Assembly (NCBI RefSeq): GCF_024281235.1
Contig: NZ_JAHWXY010000002.1
Location: 744,001-808,000, forward strand
From: Shinella daejeonensis
GTDB taxonomy: Bacteria > Pseudomonadota > Alphaproteobacteria > Rhizobiales > Rhizobiaceae
Reading direction: 5' to 3'
DNA length: 64,000 bases
Within the stretch, counting starts at the first letter, position 1. The number at the start of each line of letters is the position of its first letter. A program made the position numbers and the translations under genes. This document shows, one piece after another, positions 34,365 to 42,608 of this stretch. The notes beneath the pieces are model-generated. The model did not search any database. It had not been told where the DNA came from and saw only the letters and a program-made list of their open reading frames with translations.

Positions 34365-34588
34365 CTCTCCCCTCCCTTGCTTGCGAGGGCTTGGCGGCCG
34401 GAGGGTGTGATCTCGTAGTGGTAGTCCATCACCGTGCGAAGATCACCGCGTAAAGCCGCCGCCGAGACCTGCATGTAATGGTGGCCGCGAGAATGAAGCT
34501 GAGACCATGTGGCCTTACCGCCAAAGCGCTCTTCCATGTCGTGCAGGATGGCAATCCGGGCCTCTTGTTGCTGGGCGGTAAGCTTCAT
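34361..34588 (-). CDS. Hypothetical phage protein, possible winged-helix
   Basis: 75 residues from ATG 34588 with GGGAGGAAGG just upstream. HDMEERFGGKATWSQLHSRG followed by YEITPSGRQALASKG resembles the recognition helix and wing of small winged-helix phage proteins, but no family is certain. Confidence 0.65.
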   Translation of the reverse strand: MKLTAQQQEARIAILHDMEERFGGKATWSQLHSRGHHYMQVSAAALRGDLRTVMDYHYEITPSGRQALASKGGER

Positions 34589-34851
34589 GCCTTCCTCCCG
34601 AGGGCGCGGACGAGGGAGCAGAGCGCGTGCCAATCGGCTGGGCGCAACTTCACCGACTGTTTCGCCGGCAGCGTCCCAGCACCTTCTTCCGCCTTGGAAA
34701 TCGCCCGCTGGAGCGCCGAGACTTCATCCGGGCCGAGGATGCGTAAGCCGGCGGCGTGAAAGCTGTCTATGACGGCATCCGCCAGCCCGAAGCAAACTTC
34801 TGCGCTCGATCCCGGTATCTGGTGCGCAATGATCTCCCGTGCGTCAGTCAT
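34585..34851 (-). CDS. Hypothetical phage protein
   Basis: 88 residues from ATG 34851 (MTDAREIIAHQIPGSSAEVC). A helical N-terminus is followed by ILGPDEVSALQRAISKAEEG, a segment common in small phage proteins of unknown function. Four-base overlap with the next gene. Confidence 0.6.
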   Translation of the reverse strand: MTDAREIIAHQIPGSSAEVCFGLADAVIDSFHAAGLRILGPDEVSALQRAISKAEEGAGTLPAKQSVKLRPADWHALCSLVRALGRKA

Positions 34852-35338
34852 GGGCGCAATCCTTCCACAGCTCGCCGGATGCAATCATAGAAATATTTGA
34901 CCGACTGACATTGAATGCATCGGCAATTTCTTTCTTTGTCGTGATGTCAGCCGCCACAATCTTGCGGATCAGTTTTACAGCGTCACGAGACAGCACCGCT
35001 TTTGGATTGGCTTCACCAGATCTGGCACCCGCCCACCGGTGGAGGCGTCCTTTCCTTTTTGCGTCAAGGATATTCTCCCGGGTCGTTCCGAGGAAAAGAT
35101 GATCCGGGTTAACGCATGAGCGGACATCGCATTTGTGGCAGACAAATAGCCCATCTGTGATATCGCCGTTATGAATTGAGTAAGCCACGCGGTGAGCACC
35201 AAGCCTGCGGCTTCTCACTGACATGATGCCGTAACCACTGCCGTTTAGCCTCTTTGCCCAAAGCCAGCATCCTGAATTGGGCTCTGGCTGGTAGCTGTCG
35301 TGGAAGCGTTCAATGTCTGATGGCGTAAGGTTCATCAT
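34844..35338 (-). CDS. HNH endonuclease with C-terminal helix-turn-helix
   Basis: 164 residues. CWLWAKRLNGSGYGIM, then LFVCHKCDVRSCVNPDHLFLG, forms the zinc-stabilised HNH nuclease of free-standing phage homing endonucleases. The C-terminal 50 residues (LIRKIVAADITTKKEIADAF, then NVSRSNISMIASGE) are a helix-turn-helix likely to provide DNA recognition. The ATG overlaps the preceding stop, and the gene sits between two small hypothetical genes, as mobile HNH genes often do. Confidence 0.85.
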   Translation of the reverse strand: MMNLTPSDIERFHDSYQPEPNSGCWLWAKRLNGSGYGIMSVRSRRLGAHRVAYSIHNGDITDGLFVCHKCDVRSCVNPDHLFLGTTRENILDAKRKGRLHRWAGARSGEANPKAVLSRDAVKLIRKIVAADITTKKEIADAFNVSRSNISMIASGELWKDCAHD

Positions 35339-36210
35339 CCTCCTGCCTCCATAGCGGCCTTGAGGGCGTCCAGAAGCCGTGCCTCATTGTCGGACCAGTC
35401 ACGATCTCCGGGACTATCGACGTATCCGCATGAGTAGGCCAGCCGCAGAATATCGACCATCGCCTCTGTCACCGCCTGTTCTGAGGGGCGGGCGTAGAGG
35501 GGCAAGCACTCATAGACACCACTGTCACCGGCCGGCTTATCTGATAAGAAAACGGTTTCGCCATTGGCATAGGTGACGCGCCACGCCGATACGTCCTGAC
35601 ACCCTTCACCAAACTCTATCGGCTGAGCAGATAGAGCAGAGATGATGTCTTCCGAAACCTTCCTAACAACAATGCGCTGCCACTGGGGGTGGCCTTCGGG
35701 GAAACCCCAAACGCCCAACACCTCGCCAAGAATGTCGATGCCTCTCGCTGCGTTCACGGCGAATTTGGTGAGACGTGCCACCGCCTCTTGCCGTCCTTCC
35801 GGTGATGGATCGCAGCGGCACGTTCCGCCGTTCCCATTCACGCAAGCGTCACACACATACGGCAGGTCGCCTTCCTGTGTGGCTGGCGAATGACCCCATG
35901 TCTCCGGGTCAACCCCGCGCTTCACCTTCACCGCGCCTGTGCGGGAGAGGGCTTCGGCACAGCGTTTTGCTTTGGATTGCTGTTCGATGGCGGCCTTCAT
36001 CCACCCGTCACGGTCGCTCGTCAGCCGCTCGTTCTCTGCCTCCAGTTCGGCATAAAGGTCCGCATAAAGGTCGGCGCGAACGTACTCAGTGGCTCCCGGT
36101 CGCGCTGGATTCTCGGACCAGCCACCAACCATCATCCTGCGTCCATTGCTGGGATTACGGACGGTAGGCCCCCGCAGAGAGGCATGTATTCTTTCCGGCA
36201 TATCAACCAT
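35335..36210 (-). CDS. Hypothetical phage protein with Cys-rich segment
   Basis: 291 residues. A coiled segment (ADLYAELEAENERLTSDRDG) near 55 is followed by YVCDACVNGNGGTCRCDPS, whose four cysteines could bind a metal, and a C-terminal helical part (DWSDNEARLLDALKAAMEAG). The pattern resembles the Ea22-like accessory proteins of temperate phages. No function assigned. Confidence 0.65.
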   Translation of the reverse strand: MVDMPERIHASLRGPTVRNPSNGRRMMVGGWSENPARPGATEYVRADLYADLYAELEAENERLTSDRDGWMKAAIEQQSKAKRCAEALSRTGAVKVKRGVDPETWGHSPATQEGDLPYVCDACVNGNGGTCRCDPSPEGRQEAVARLTKFAVNAARGIDILGEVLGVWGFPEGHPQWQRIVVRKVSEDIISALSAQPIEFGEGCQDVSAWRVTYANGETVFLSDKPAGDSGVYECLPLYARPSEQAVTEAMVDILRLAYSCGYVDSPGDRDWSDNEARLLDALKAAMEAGG

Positions 36211-36595
36211 TCTTCCCTCCTGTCAGTGCGCGGCGGGCGGCGCGTTCGATGGCGGCCAGCCTCCCAACTAGAGAGAGTGCGAAGCCTCGCTGAGCGTCCT
36301 TGCTGGCGTTTACTGTCGGCATCGCTTCGCGCGTCCGCGCCTCAATGCGCACGACATTCAGCGCCTTCAACGCTTCGTCGCGTTGGGCTTCGGTGGTTTT
36401 CATTTTGTCGATCAGGGATTCCACGACGCCCTCGTGATAATCGCGCATGTCTCCGTCTGAGCCGGTGAGCGCTTCGTAAGCCGCAATCAGTTCTTCAAGC
36501 GCCTGCCTGGACACGCCGACTTCGCAGCCGTCCATATCAAGCTGGCGCCGGCTGCTTTTGAGGCTTTCGAGGGCTGCTGGATTAAGCATCGTCAT
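36203..36595 (-). CDS. Hypothetical phage protein
   Basis: 130 residues from ATG 36595 (MTMLNPAALESLKSSRRQLD); the longer open frame runs into the TnpB element and is unlikely to be native. Mostly helical, with LIDKMKTTEAQRDEALKALN predicted as coiled coil. Its upstream side was probably altered by insertion of the TnpB unit. Confidence 0.6.
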   Translation of the reverse strand: MTMLNPAALESLKSSRRQLDMDGCEVGVSRQALEELIAAYEALTGSDGDMRDYHEGVVESLIDKMKTTEAQRDEALKALNVVRIEARTREAMPTVNASKDAQRGFALSLVGRLAAIERAARRALTGGKNG

Positions 36596-36710
36596 ACACC
36601 TCTCGCTTGATGTGGGCGGTAAGGGATGGTACAAAAAGCGAACGCGCCGCAGGGCTGGCACCCGGCGACGCGCTCTTGATCGGCCCTGATTGAAGCAGGA
36701 CGGACACGAA

Positions 36711-37781
36711 GTGAGCATCATCACATTCAGATTCCGCGTCAAGGATTCCGTCACTGGCAAGCACCTGTCTCGCCACGCGGTCGCCTGTAATCAGGTATGG
36801 AACTTCTGCGTTGCCACGCAGCGCGAAGCTGAGCGACGCCGAAAGGGCGGCCTGCCTATCCGTTGGCCTACAGCATTCGACCTCATCAAACTCTGCACCG
36901 GCAGCGCTGCCGAACTCGGCCTGCATTCCGATACTGTGCAGACGATCTGCCGCCAGTTTGCCGCATCGCGTGATCTTCACCGCCGATGCCCGCGCTTTCG
37001 CGCCAGTTTCGGTGCCAAGCGCGCGCTCGGATGGATACCGTTCATCCCGCGCGCCATGAGGATCGACGGAGATGCCGCCGTCTATCTCAAGCGCCGCTTC
37101 CGCTTCTGGAAGTCGCGAGAAATCGAAGGTGACTTCAAGGCAGGCTCTTTCGTCCAAGACGCGCGCGGGCGGTGGTACGTTTGCTTCCAATGCGAGGTCG
37201 CGGACGACCTTTCGGCCGGTAATGGTGAAATTGGCATCGACCTCGGCCTGAAAATACTGGCAACATGCAGCGACGGAACAGAAGTCCCGGCGCTGCGACA
37301 CTATCGGCAATACGAGCGTGCACTCGGCAAGGCCCAGCGCGCAGGGCGGAAGAAACTGGCCCGCGCTATCCAGGCCAAGATCGCCAACGCGAGGAAGCAT
37401 CACCTTCACGTCGCCAGCAGAAGACTGGCGGACGCCAACAGTTTGATCGTCGTCGGCAATGTGAACGCGGCGCAGCTTGCAAAAACCAACATGGCGAAAT
37501 CTGTGTTGGACGCGAGCTGGTCGACGTTCAGAAATATGCTGCGGTACAAGGCTGCCAGAAGGCAGGCGGTATATGTCGAAGCTGACGAACGATGGACCTC
37601 GCAGACCTGTTCCGAGTGCGGAAGCCTCGGCGGCCCGAAAGGGTTGAAGGGTCTCGAAGTGAGACATTGGGTTTGCAACGAGTGCGGGGCGCATCATGAT
37701 CGTGATGTCAACTCTGCTCGGTTAATCCTGATGTCGGGGCGGAACGTCGCCCTCCAATCGACGGGAATCCTCTCCGGTTAG
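36711..37781 (+). CDS. tnpB: TnpB RNA-guided nuclease with rearranged RuvC site
   Basis: 356 residues from GTG 36711, preceded by AGGACGG. RuvC-I is EIGIDLGLKIL with Asp177. At the usual RuvC-II glutamate the sequence reads LIVVGNVNAAQ with Gly249; a glutamate in VEADERWTSQTC (Glu290 or Glu293) lies about 45 residues later. RuvC-III is HHDRDVNSARLI (Asp332). The zinc ribbon uses Cys300, Cys303, Cys322 and Cys325. TnpB cuts DNA guided by an omega-RNA from its own 3' end. The shifted glutamate matches the TnpB subset related to eukaryotic Fanzor. It should be active unless the N-terminal region is defective. Confidence 0.9.
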   Translation: MSIITFRFRVKDSVTGKHLSRHAVACNQVWNFCVATQREAERRRKGGLPIRWPTAFDLIKLCTGSAAELGLHSDTVQTICRQFAASRDLHRRCPRFRASFGAKRALGWIPFIPRAMRIDGDAAVYLKRRFRFWKSREIEGDFKAGSFVQDARGRWYVCFQCEVADDLSAGNGEIGIDLGLKILATCSDGTEVPALRHYRQYERALGKAQRAGRKKLARAIQAKIANARKHHLHVASRRLADANSLIVVGNVNAAQLAKTNMAKSVLDASWSTFRNMLRYKAARRQAVYVEADERWTSQTCSECGSLGGPKGLKGLEVRHWVCNECGAHHDRDVNSARLILMSGRNVALQSTGILSG

Positions 37782-37824
37782 GGAGTGGCGGACGTTACAC
37801 ACCTCCCCGGTGTGAGGGTTGAAA
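37722..37824 (+). ncRNA. Candidate omega-RNA (reRNA) overlapping the tnpB 3' end
   Basis: Consecutive hairpins span the tnpB stop: GGCG/CGCC around 37738-37751, a CTCC/GGGAG hairpin near 37772-37785, and CACACC-TCCCC-GGTGTG at 37798-37814 followed by AGGGTTGAA. TnpB guide RNAs are known to cover this region with the guide starting after the right end. Exact ends are inferred. Confidence 0.45.
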
Positions 37825-38228
37825 GAGGCGCGCGAAACCTTGCCGCGCTGGATATTGTTGATAACCAGCATTGCGCGCTCACGGTTGGGATAGGCGGCGT
37901 AGAGGAAGGCAGCGATCACGCATGGATCGATGCCAACTGACCTCCAGTATTCGCGCTCTCCCATGGAATGTTGGCGGCGGTGTTCGTCGGGATGCAGCGG
38001 TAGCGTCCAGCAATCGCTTTCCTTCGATGCCTTGCCGCGTCCGAGTTTCCCGGCGCGCGGCTCTGCATAGGAGACATGGGCAGCTTCGACCGGCTCACGC
38101 TTTGTCACGATACAGGGCAGGGAGCGGATGAAGTCGAGATATGCCGGCTTCTCGACGCGCTTCGACGCTTTGCCGGTCGGCTGGCGCGAGAAGGCTTCGG
38201 AGTGGCGAGGGAGACGAAATGCCATCAA
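37722..38228 (-). CDS. DUF968-like putative HNH-type nuclease, C-terminus replaced by the TnpB element
   Basis: 168 residues. AYLDFIRSLPCIVTKREPVE, then AAHVSYAEPRAGKLGRG and LPLHPDEHRRQHSMGEREYW, match the phage DUF968/Ref-like recombination nucleases with their His-rich metal site. The last 35 or so codons (after INNIQRGKVSR) lie in the right end of the TnpB element, so the native C-terminus was probably lost. Upstream NinB and RecT support a recombination role. Confidence 0.75.
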   Translation of the reverse strand: MMAFRLPRHSEAFSRQPTGKASKRVEKPAYLDFIRSLPCIVTKREPVEAAHVSYAEPRAGKLGRGKASKESDCWTLPLHPDEHRRQHSMGEREYWRSVGIDPCVIAAFLYAAYPNRERAMLVINNIQRGKVSRASFNPHTGEVCNVRHSLTGEDSRRLEGDVPPRHQD

Positions 38229-38665
38229 GCGGCCCTCCCTTCGTTTTCTCCATCATGGAAACCACCGCGGATGGTCTCGGTAAGACGAACGTCGTTCGCA
38301 TCGCAGAAGGCAATGGCGTAGGTAATGAGGCTGGCGGCCCGATTTACCGACATGCGGGCAGTACTCTCACGGATGTTTACGAACTCGCCCTCAAGGCCGG
38401 GAACGAACTCGACCTCACCTTCCGTCGCCTTAGTGTGGCCGGAGACGAGAAGAACCTTCCATTCTTCTGCGGAGCGGCGCTTCCCGGCCCATGTCAGTGG
38501 GGAATTGGCAATGTCGGTGCAGATCGCGTGAAACTTCGCGTTCTGATCCAGGCTGCGGGTTGCCGCGCCGACCGTCACAGCGCTGCCGGCGGCGGCTCGT
38601 ATGACAGCGTCTACGGCATTCCGGCGAACTCTGTCGTTGATGAGGATGAAGCGCTGCTTTTCCAT
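38225..38665 (-). CDS. ninB: NinB-family recombination protein
   Basis: 146 residues. ATRSLDQNAKFHAICTDIAN is the characteristic NinB core, with FVPGLEGEFVNIRESTARMS and a C-terminal ITYAIAFCDANDVRL. Lambda NinB (Orf) is a recombination mediator that helps load strand-exchange proteins on SSB-coated DNA. It is coupled by overlap to the DUF968-like gene and lies downstream of RecT. Confidence 0.85.
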   Translation of the reverse strand: MEKQRFILINDRVRRNAVDAVIRAAAGSAVTVGAATRSLDQNAKFHAICTDIANSPLTWAGKRRSAEEWKVLLVSGHTKATEGEVEFVPGLEGEFVNIRESTARMSVNRAASLITYAIAFCDANDVRLTETIRGGFHDGENEGRAA

Positions 38666-38673
38666 GGTCGCCC

Positions 38674-38997
38674 TCAGCTAAAGTGAGAGAAAAGGACGAG
38701 GGAGAATTCAGCCGGCTCTATCGACTTTTCGAATGCCGTTGACACCTTCGATGCCAATTCGGCCTTGTCGATATTGATCGTCTCCGGATCGATCCGATGG
38801 AGCGTGAATCCTTCATAGGCATCACTCTTGGCAATGATCTTGCCAGCCATGCAGTATTCGCCCGACATCCCGTCGTAGACGATGTCGAACCTTCTATCCG
38901 GGCGACCTTCGCCCTCGGCTGCGTGTTTGTCCCAATCGAATGCTGTAGCTCCTACATCGGTAGCCAGCATCAGGTAGTCTGTTCGTTCGGTTCCCAT
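38674..38997 (-). CDS. Hypothetical phage protein
   Basis: 107 residues (MGTERTDYLMLATDVGATAF at the start). Acidic N-terminal half, beta-rich middle (DGMSGEYCMAGKIIAKSD). Located between recT and ninB with short gaps, so probably part of the recombination operon. Not recognised. Confidence 0.6.
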   Translation of the reverse strand: MGTERTDYLMLATDVGATAFDWDKHAAEGEGRPDRRFDIVYDGMSGEYCMAGKIIAKSDAYEGFTLHRIDPETINIDKAELASKVSTAFEKSIEPAEFSLVLFSHFS

Positions 38998-38999
38998 GG

Positions 39000-39854
39000 T
39001 CAGCCCCCGTTATACGGTTCGAGCTTCGCATACGCCCGGTCGCGTATGGCGAACGCCGTGTCGATCATGTCGGCATGACCAGCACTTTCCAGCACCGCCG
39101 GCGCGTCGTAGTCGCTCCAGATCTCGGCAGCCGAGGCGGAATCCTTCGCCGTCGCCAGCGAGGTCTCCAGTTCTTCGAGAAACCCGCCGAGGTCGAAATC
39201 GGTTTCGGTCGGCTGCTCTTCCGTCGGCGGATCGGCCTCGATGACCTTGGCGGTCGGCGGCGCGGGTGGGGCCGGAGGCTTCGGAGGGGTAGGGCGCTCT
39301 GCGGGTGTGATGTCGCGCGCCTCGGCGATTTTGGAGCCCTCATCTTCGTCGTAGATCCCGGCAAATCCAAACGCGTATCGTGCCGCCTGAATCATCGCTT
39401 TGTGACGAAGCATCCGATGCTTCATCTTCCACGGATCGGTGCTGCGCACGCATTCCGACAGGTACTCTGTGACTTCAACCGGGCGGCTGCGGTCCTTGCG
39501 GAAAATCCGGCAGGTGCATGAGACGAGGCTCTTGGCGTCGTCGTGGTCGAAATCGAACTCGACGCCATCGAACTGCGGGTGTGAGTTGATCAGGTTCACC
39601 CAACCATCGATCGACACGATGGGGACGATGCCACCGCCCTTCGCAGGAAAGGCGTAAATCTCCTTCAGGATCGGATCGAGATCGTACTTGCTCGCCACCA
39701 GCATCAGGGCGGCGAACTGCTCGTTTGTGTGGTTCGCTGGCATGACGGTCGCGCGGACGGTCTTGGCGAACTGTTCGGGGTCCATGTTCCGCTGCGATGC
39801 CATCATGGTGATGAGCGACGGGCGGAGCTGTTCGACTTTGGCGACGGCGTTCAT
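39000..39854 (-). CDS. recT: RecT-family single-strand annealing protein
   Basis: 284 residues from ATG 39854 (MNAVAKVEQLRPSLITMMAS). The core shows ALMLVASKYDLDPILKEIYA, IVPIVSIDGWVNLINSHPQF and MLRHKAMIQAARYAFGFAG, all RecT/Bet family hallmarks. The C-terminal 90 residues are Pro/Glu-rich (PTPPKPPAPPAPP) and probably flexible. It anneals homologous single strands during phage recombination. No partner exonuclease is evident nearby. Confidence 0.92.
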   Translation of the reverse strand: MNAVAKVEQLRPSLITMMASQRNMDPEQFAKTVRATVMPANHTNEQFAALMLVASKYDLDPILKEIYAFPAKGGGIVPIVSIDGWVNLINSHPQFDGVEFDFDHDDAKSLVSCTCRIFRKDRSRPVEVTEYLSECVRSTDPWKMKHRMLRHKAMIQAARYAFGFAGIYDEDEGSKIAEARDITPAERPTPPKPPAPPAPPTAKVIEADPPTEEQPTETDFDLGGFLEELETSLATAKDSASAAEIWSDYDAPAVLESAGHADMIDTAFAIRDRAYAKLEPYNGG

Positions 39855-39856
39855 GA

Positions 39857-40333
39857 TTATGCGGCCCTCTTTTTGAAGTGCTTGCGAAGGGGATGGGTGA
39901 GTGCGTCTTCGGCTGTCATGCCGCGATCGATGCGCGTGGCGACCATTTTCCGGTTGAGACCAAGGCGCTTGCATGCCTCGGTAAGGCTGAGGCTTTCGCC
40001 GTCCACCATCACCCGTCGCGTGACGTCGCGGTTGGATACCTGCTTGGCCCGGGTCGCCCATCGGCAATTCTCCGGGCTGTAGTGACCGTCGTTGTCGATC
40101 CGGTCGATGGTCATGCCTTTCGGGCGCGACCCCATGTCCAGCAAGAAGCATTCAAACCCGGAGGTGACACCGTCACCATGGACCCAGCGATCACAAACGG
40201 TGATGCCGCGACCGCCGTACCGAGCATAATGCTCGGTCTTCGGGTTGAGGCACCGCTGCTTCATGTCGAGCCAGCATTGATATTCTGGCGTTCTCCGATC
40301 GGTGAAGCTGTGCCCATGAGTGACGCGAGGCAT
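39857..40333 (-). CDS. HNH homing-type endonuclease
   Basis: 158 residues. EYQCWLDMKQRCLNPKTEHY and YGGRGITVCDRW lead into MTIDRIDNDGHYSPENCRWA, the HNH catalytic core of free-standing phage endonucleases. The C-terminus (LSLTEACKRLGLNRKMVATR) is a NUMOD-like helix-turn-helix. It lies between recT and a large hypothetical gene with minimal spacing. Confidence 0.88.
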   Translation of the reverse strand: MPRVTHGHSFTDRRTPEYQCWLDMKQRCLNPKTEHYARYGGRGITVCDRWVHGDGVTSGFECFLLDMGSRPKGMTIDRIDNDGHYSPENCRWATRAKQVSNRDVTRRVMVDGESLSLTEACKRLGLNRKMVATRIDRGMTAEDALTHPLRKHFKKRAA

Positions 40334-41319
40334 CAGACGGCCCTCTTCTCTTCCACCTTCTCGACGCCGGCCAGTTCGATACCGGCCTTGATGGTCCGGT
40401 TGGCGAGTTGGTCGATAACGGCCTTAAGGTCGGGATGATTGGCATCCAGAAGCGCCAGAGCGGCGGCGCGGTAGTCCGTCACCCGGGCAGACACGAATGT
40501 CCGCAATGACACTTTCGCTCCGGTCCTTCCGGCGCTTGCGTTGCGCTCAACAGCTCGCTTGTCTGCCTCTGCCGCCTGACGCAGCAATTCCGCGCTCTCC
40601 ATCTCGGCCTTTTGGTCGCTTTCTGCTGATTTTCGAGCGGCTTCCTCGGCCTGACGGCGTAACTCCGCTGCTTCCTGCGCTGCCTTACGTGCTCGCTCCT
40701 CCTCCGCGCGTCTCTGCGCGATGAGGAAAGGCTCGACATGGAGTTTCAGAGCCGTTGCAAGGTCTTTCGCCTCGGCAATAGGGCCGCGCCACTTGTTGTC
40801 GACTTCCCGACTGGCGACAAGGTGCGGTTCCTTCTCGTCGGCGCGAAGATTGTCGGCGCGTTTGGCAAGGTCAGAAAGACGCTTCGACCAAATACCGGCT
40901 TTGTTCGCGGCCTCCTGAGTTTCCACCGGAGACGCCAAGAATTCCCGCGCCATCTCCTTTTCGCCAGCAAGCTCAAGGTTGATGGCGTCGAGCGGGTCTC
41001 TTGACCCGCTGTTGTGCCCGATAGCGGGTGCCGGAGGCTCGTCGTCCCACCCGCCGCCATTGATAGCCTTCTCCCATGCCTCGACAGTCACAGGATGCGT
41101 CCGGCAGAAGTTCCAGAGATCACCAACATCATCGACCATCTTGTCGCCGCGGCGGCCAAGCCATTCACCGTCATCGCCGCGCCACAGCGCAACAGGCTCC
41201 CACTGTCCACCCTTGAACCGGGTGCGATAGTATCCCTGCTGCGGCTCTCCCTCGTGCATCGGGCCGAAATTGCCTTCGAGGGCGGCTTGCCACCAAGCCC
41301 AAGCGTTATCGGTAGACAT
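40333..41319 (-). CDS. Hypothetical phage protein with long coiled coil
   Basis: 328 residues. The N-terminus (WWQAALEGNFGPMHEGEPQQ) resembles early phage proteins preceding RecT. Residues about 210-270 form a charged coiled coil rich in Glu, Arg and Ala (QRRAEEERARKAAQEAAELR). Its place upstream of recT suggests a DNA-metabolism role, possibly replacing an exonuclease partner, but that is inference. Confidence 0.7.
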   Translation of the reverse strand: MSTDNAWAWWQAALEGNFGPMHEGEPQQGYYRTRFKGGQWEPVALWRGDDGEWLGRRGDKMVDDVGDLWNFCRTHPVTVEAWEKAINGGGWDDEPPAPAIGHNSGSRDPLDAINLELAGEKEMAREFLASPVETQEAANKAGIWSKRLSDLAKRADNLRADEKEPHLVASREVDNKWRGPIAEAKDLATALKLHVEPFLIAQRRAEEERARKAAQEAAELRRQAEEAARKSAESDQKAEMESAELLRQAAEADKRAVERNASAGRTGAKVSLRTFVSARVTDYRAAALALLDANHPDLKAVIDQLANRTIKAGIELAGVEKVEEKRAV

Positions 41320-41478
41320 TCAAACTCTCCCTTCGATTTCATAAGCCCGCGCAACACGCGGAAAGCTCTCACTCGCAACAGCGATCACACCGGCAACGAC
41401 GACAGCAAAAGCAATCAGGCAAAGACAAAGGTCTCTGGTCGTCGTGCCGTAGAGGGTGGGTAGGTCGGGGCGTGACAT
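41320..41478 (-). CDS. Small membrane protein
   Basis: 52 residues from ATG 41478 (MSRPDLPTLYGTTTRDLCLC). One transmembrane segment (LIAFAVVVAGVIAVAS) follows a short polar N-terminus. It fits between two genes with almost no spacing. Unknown function. Confidence 0.5.
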   Translation of the reverse strand: MSRPDLPTLYGTTTRDLCLCLIAFAVVVAGVIAVASESFPRVARAYEIEGRV

Positions 41479-41480
41479 GG

Positions 41481-41870
41481 TCAGCGCCCGAACTGCTGGC
41501 GGTGGTTGAGTGTGCCGTGGCTGCGCCGCGTGAAGGCAAGACCGTTCTCGACGGTGAAGTCCGAACACCAGTCATCCCATGCCTGCGAGGACAGGACGTA
41601 GGCCGGGAGTTGGTCTTCATCCTCCGGCGACCCCTTGAAGGTCGTCAGCCACTCGGCGGCGAAATCCTCGGTAACGTCCTCGGCCGTCAGGGTATCGAGG
41701 TCGAAGCGCAGGTAGGCCGAGGCGTTATCTGCGGTCAGGCGCGTTACGGCGTGACGGACGGTTTCGTGAACCTTGCCGTGCGTGTCGCCTTCCTCGAAGT
41801 AGGTCCCCGTGGAAATCACGAGCTTGATCAGGATCGTCTCGCGAGAAGTGCAGAACTGAGTGCGGTGCAT
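41481..41870 (-). CDS. Hypothetical phage protein
   Basis: 129 residues from ATG 41870, seven bases after GGAGGT. Acidic, with LDTLTAEDVTEDFAAEWLTT and a C-terminal SHGTLNHRQQFGR. Not recognised; the operon position places it among early genes. Confidence 0.65.
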   Translation of the reverse strand: MHRTQFCTSRETILIKLVISTGTYFEEGDTHGKVHETVRHAVTRLTADNASAYLRFDLDTLTAEDVTEDFAAEWLTTFKGSPEDEDQLPAYVLSSQAWDDWCSDFTVENGLAFTRRSHGTLNHRQQFGR

Positions 41871-41929
41871 TTCAACCTCCATGATCTCTTTCGATATCGC
41901 CTCCGGTGGGGAGGCGATGCCGAAGGGGA

Positions 41930-42568
41930 TCACGTTGTGATTCTTTCGAGGGCTTCGAGGAAGCGCTTCTTCTCGGCGGCGAGGAAAGACTTGTGGCTGG
42001 CCTCGATAGCGGAGCGGACCTCGACAATGGCCGAGTTCGTCGCCTTTTCGATCTCACGCTTGAAAGCCGTCTCCATGTACTTCTCAACGAGGAACTGGAT
42101 GCGGCTCTTGTCGTGGTATCCAGAGCGATCGGTTGTCTTTCCCATGCCGTCGACACGCTCGGCGAGATACTGGCGACCCGTCAGGCCAATGAACTCGCGC
42201 ATAGTGACCGGTGTGGCTTCGGGCTTGCTGTAACCGAACTTCGGAAGGATGGGCTGGTCGATGATTTCAGCCGTCACAGCTTCAAGCGCCTTGTCAGCCT
42301 TGGCCGTGACGAGGGTAATCGTCTTAGCCTCGATCTCCTTCGCCAGTCGGTCGTTCCCGAACTTTCCGACGAGTTGTTGGGCGGCTGCTTCAATGATCAG
42401 CGTTTCCATGTCACGCAGGGTGTAGTCGCGCATGGACACGTGAAACTCGATGCCCTTGCCTTCCGCGTCCTTCGTCGCGACCATGTCGGTATCGACATCC
42501 TGCGGCTCGGTCTGTCCGTCCCATTCACGCTCGGCAATCTCGTGCGTGCTGACGATCTCGTTCGCCAT
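41930..42568 (-). CDS. Hypothetical phage early protein (first gene of the leftward operon)
   Basis: 212 residues from ATG 42568 (MANEIVSTHEIAEREWDGQT). Largely helical and charged, ending in a coiled-coil-like AAEKKRFLEALERITT. GAGGAG lies nine bases upstream, and promoter PL with its operator ends about 40 bp before the start, so this is the first product of the leftward transcript. Confidence 0.75.
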   Translation of the reverse strand: MANEIVSTHEIAEREWDGQTEPQDVDTDMVATKDAEGKGIEFHVSMRDYTLRDMETLIIEAAAQQLVGKFGNDRLAKEIEAKTITLVTAKADKALEAVTAEIIDQPILPKFGYSKPEATPVTMREFIGLTGRQYLAERVDGMGKTTDRSGYHDKSRIQFLVEKYMETAFKREIEKATNSAIVEVRSAIEASHKSFLAAEKKRFLEALERITT

Positions 42569-42608
42569 TTCCTTGCTCCTCATCACCTGTGTTTGTGGGT
42601 GTGAGGAG

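Larger units (their letters stand above)
36596..37830 (+). mobile_element. TnpB-only IS200/IS605-type (IS1341-like) element, approximate limits
   Basis: A single tnpB gene on the plus strand interrupts the minus-strand early operon. No TnpA transposase is present. The right edge is placed just after the CACACC/GGTGTG hairpin at 37798-37814; the left edge is uncertain, an imperfect hairpin lying near 36640-36670. The neighbouring minus-strand DUF968-like gene now ends inside this element. Confidence 0.55.

Noticed and set aside
36596-36710. TnpA transposase or long coding start for tnpB
   Set aside because: No TnpA-like frame is present, and frames upstream of GTG 36711 lack a ribosome-binding site apart from a TTG seven codons earlier.
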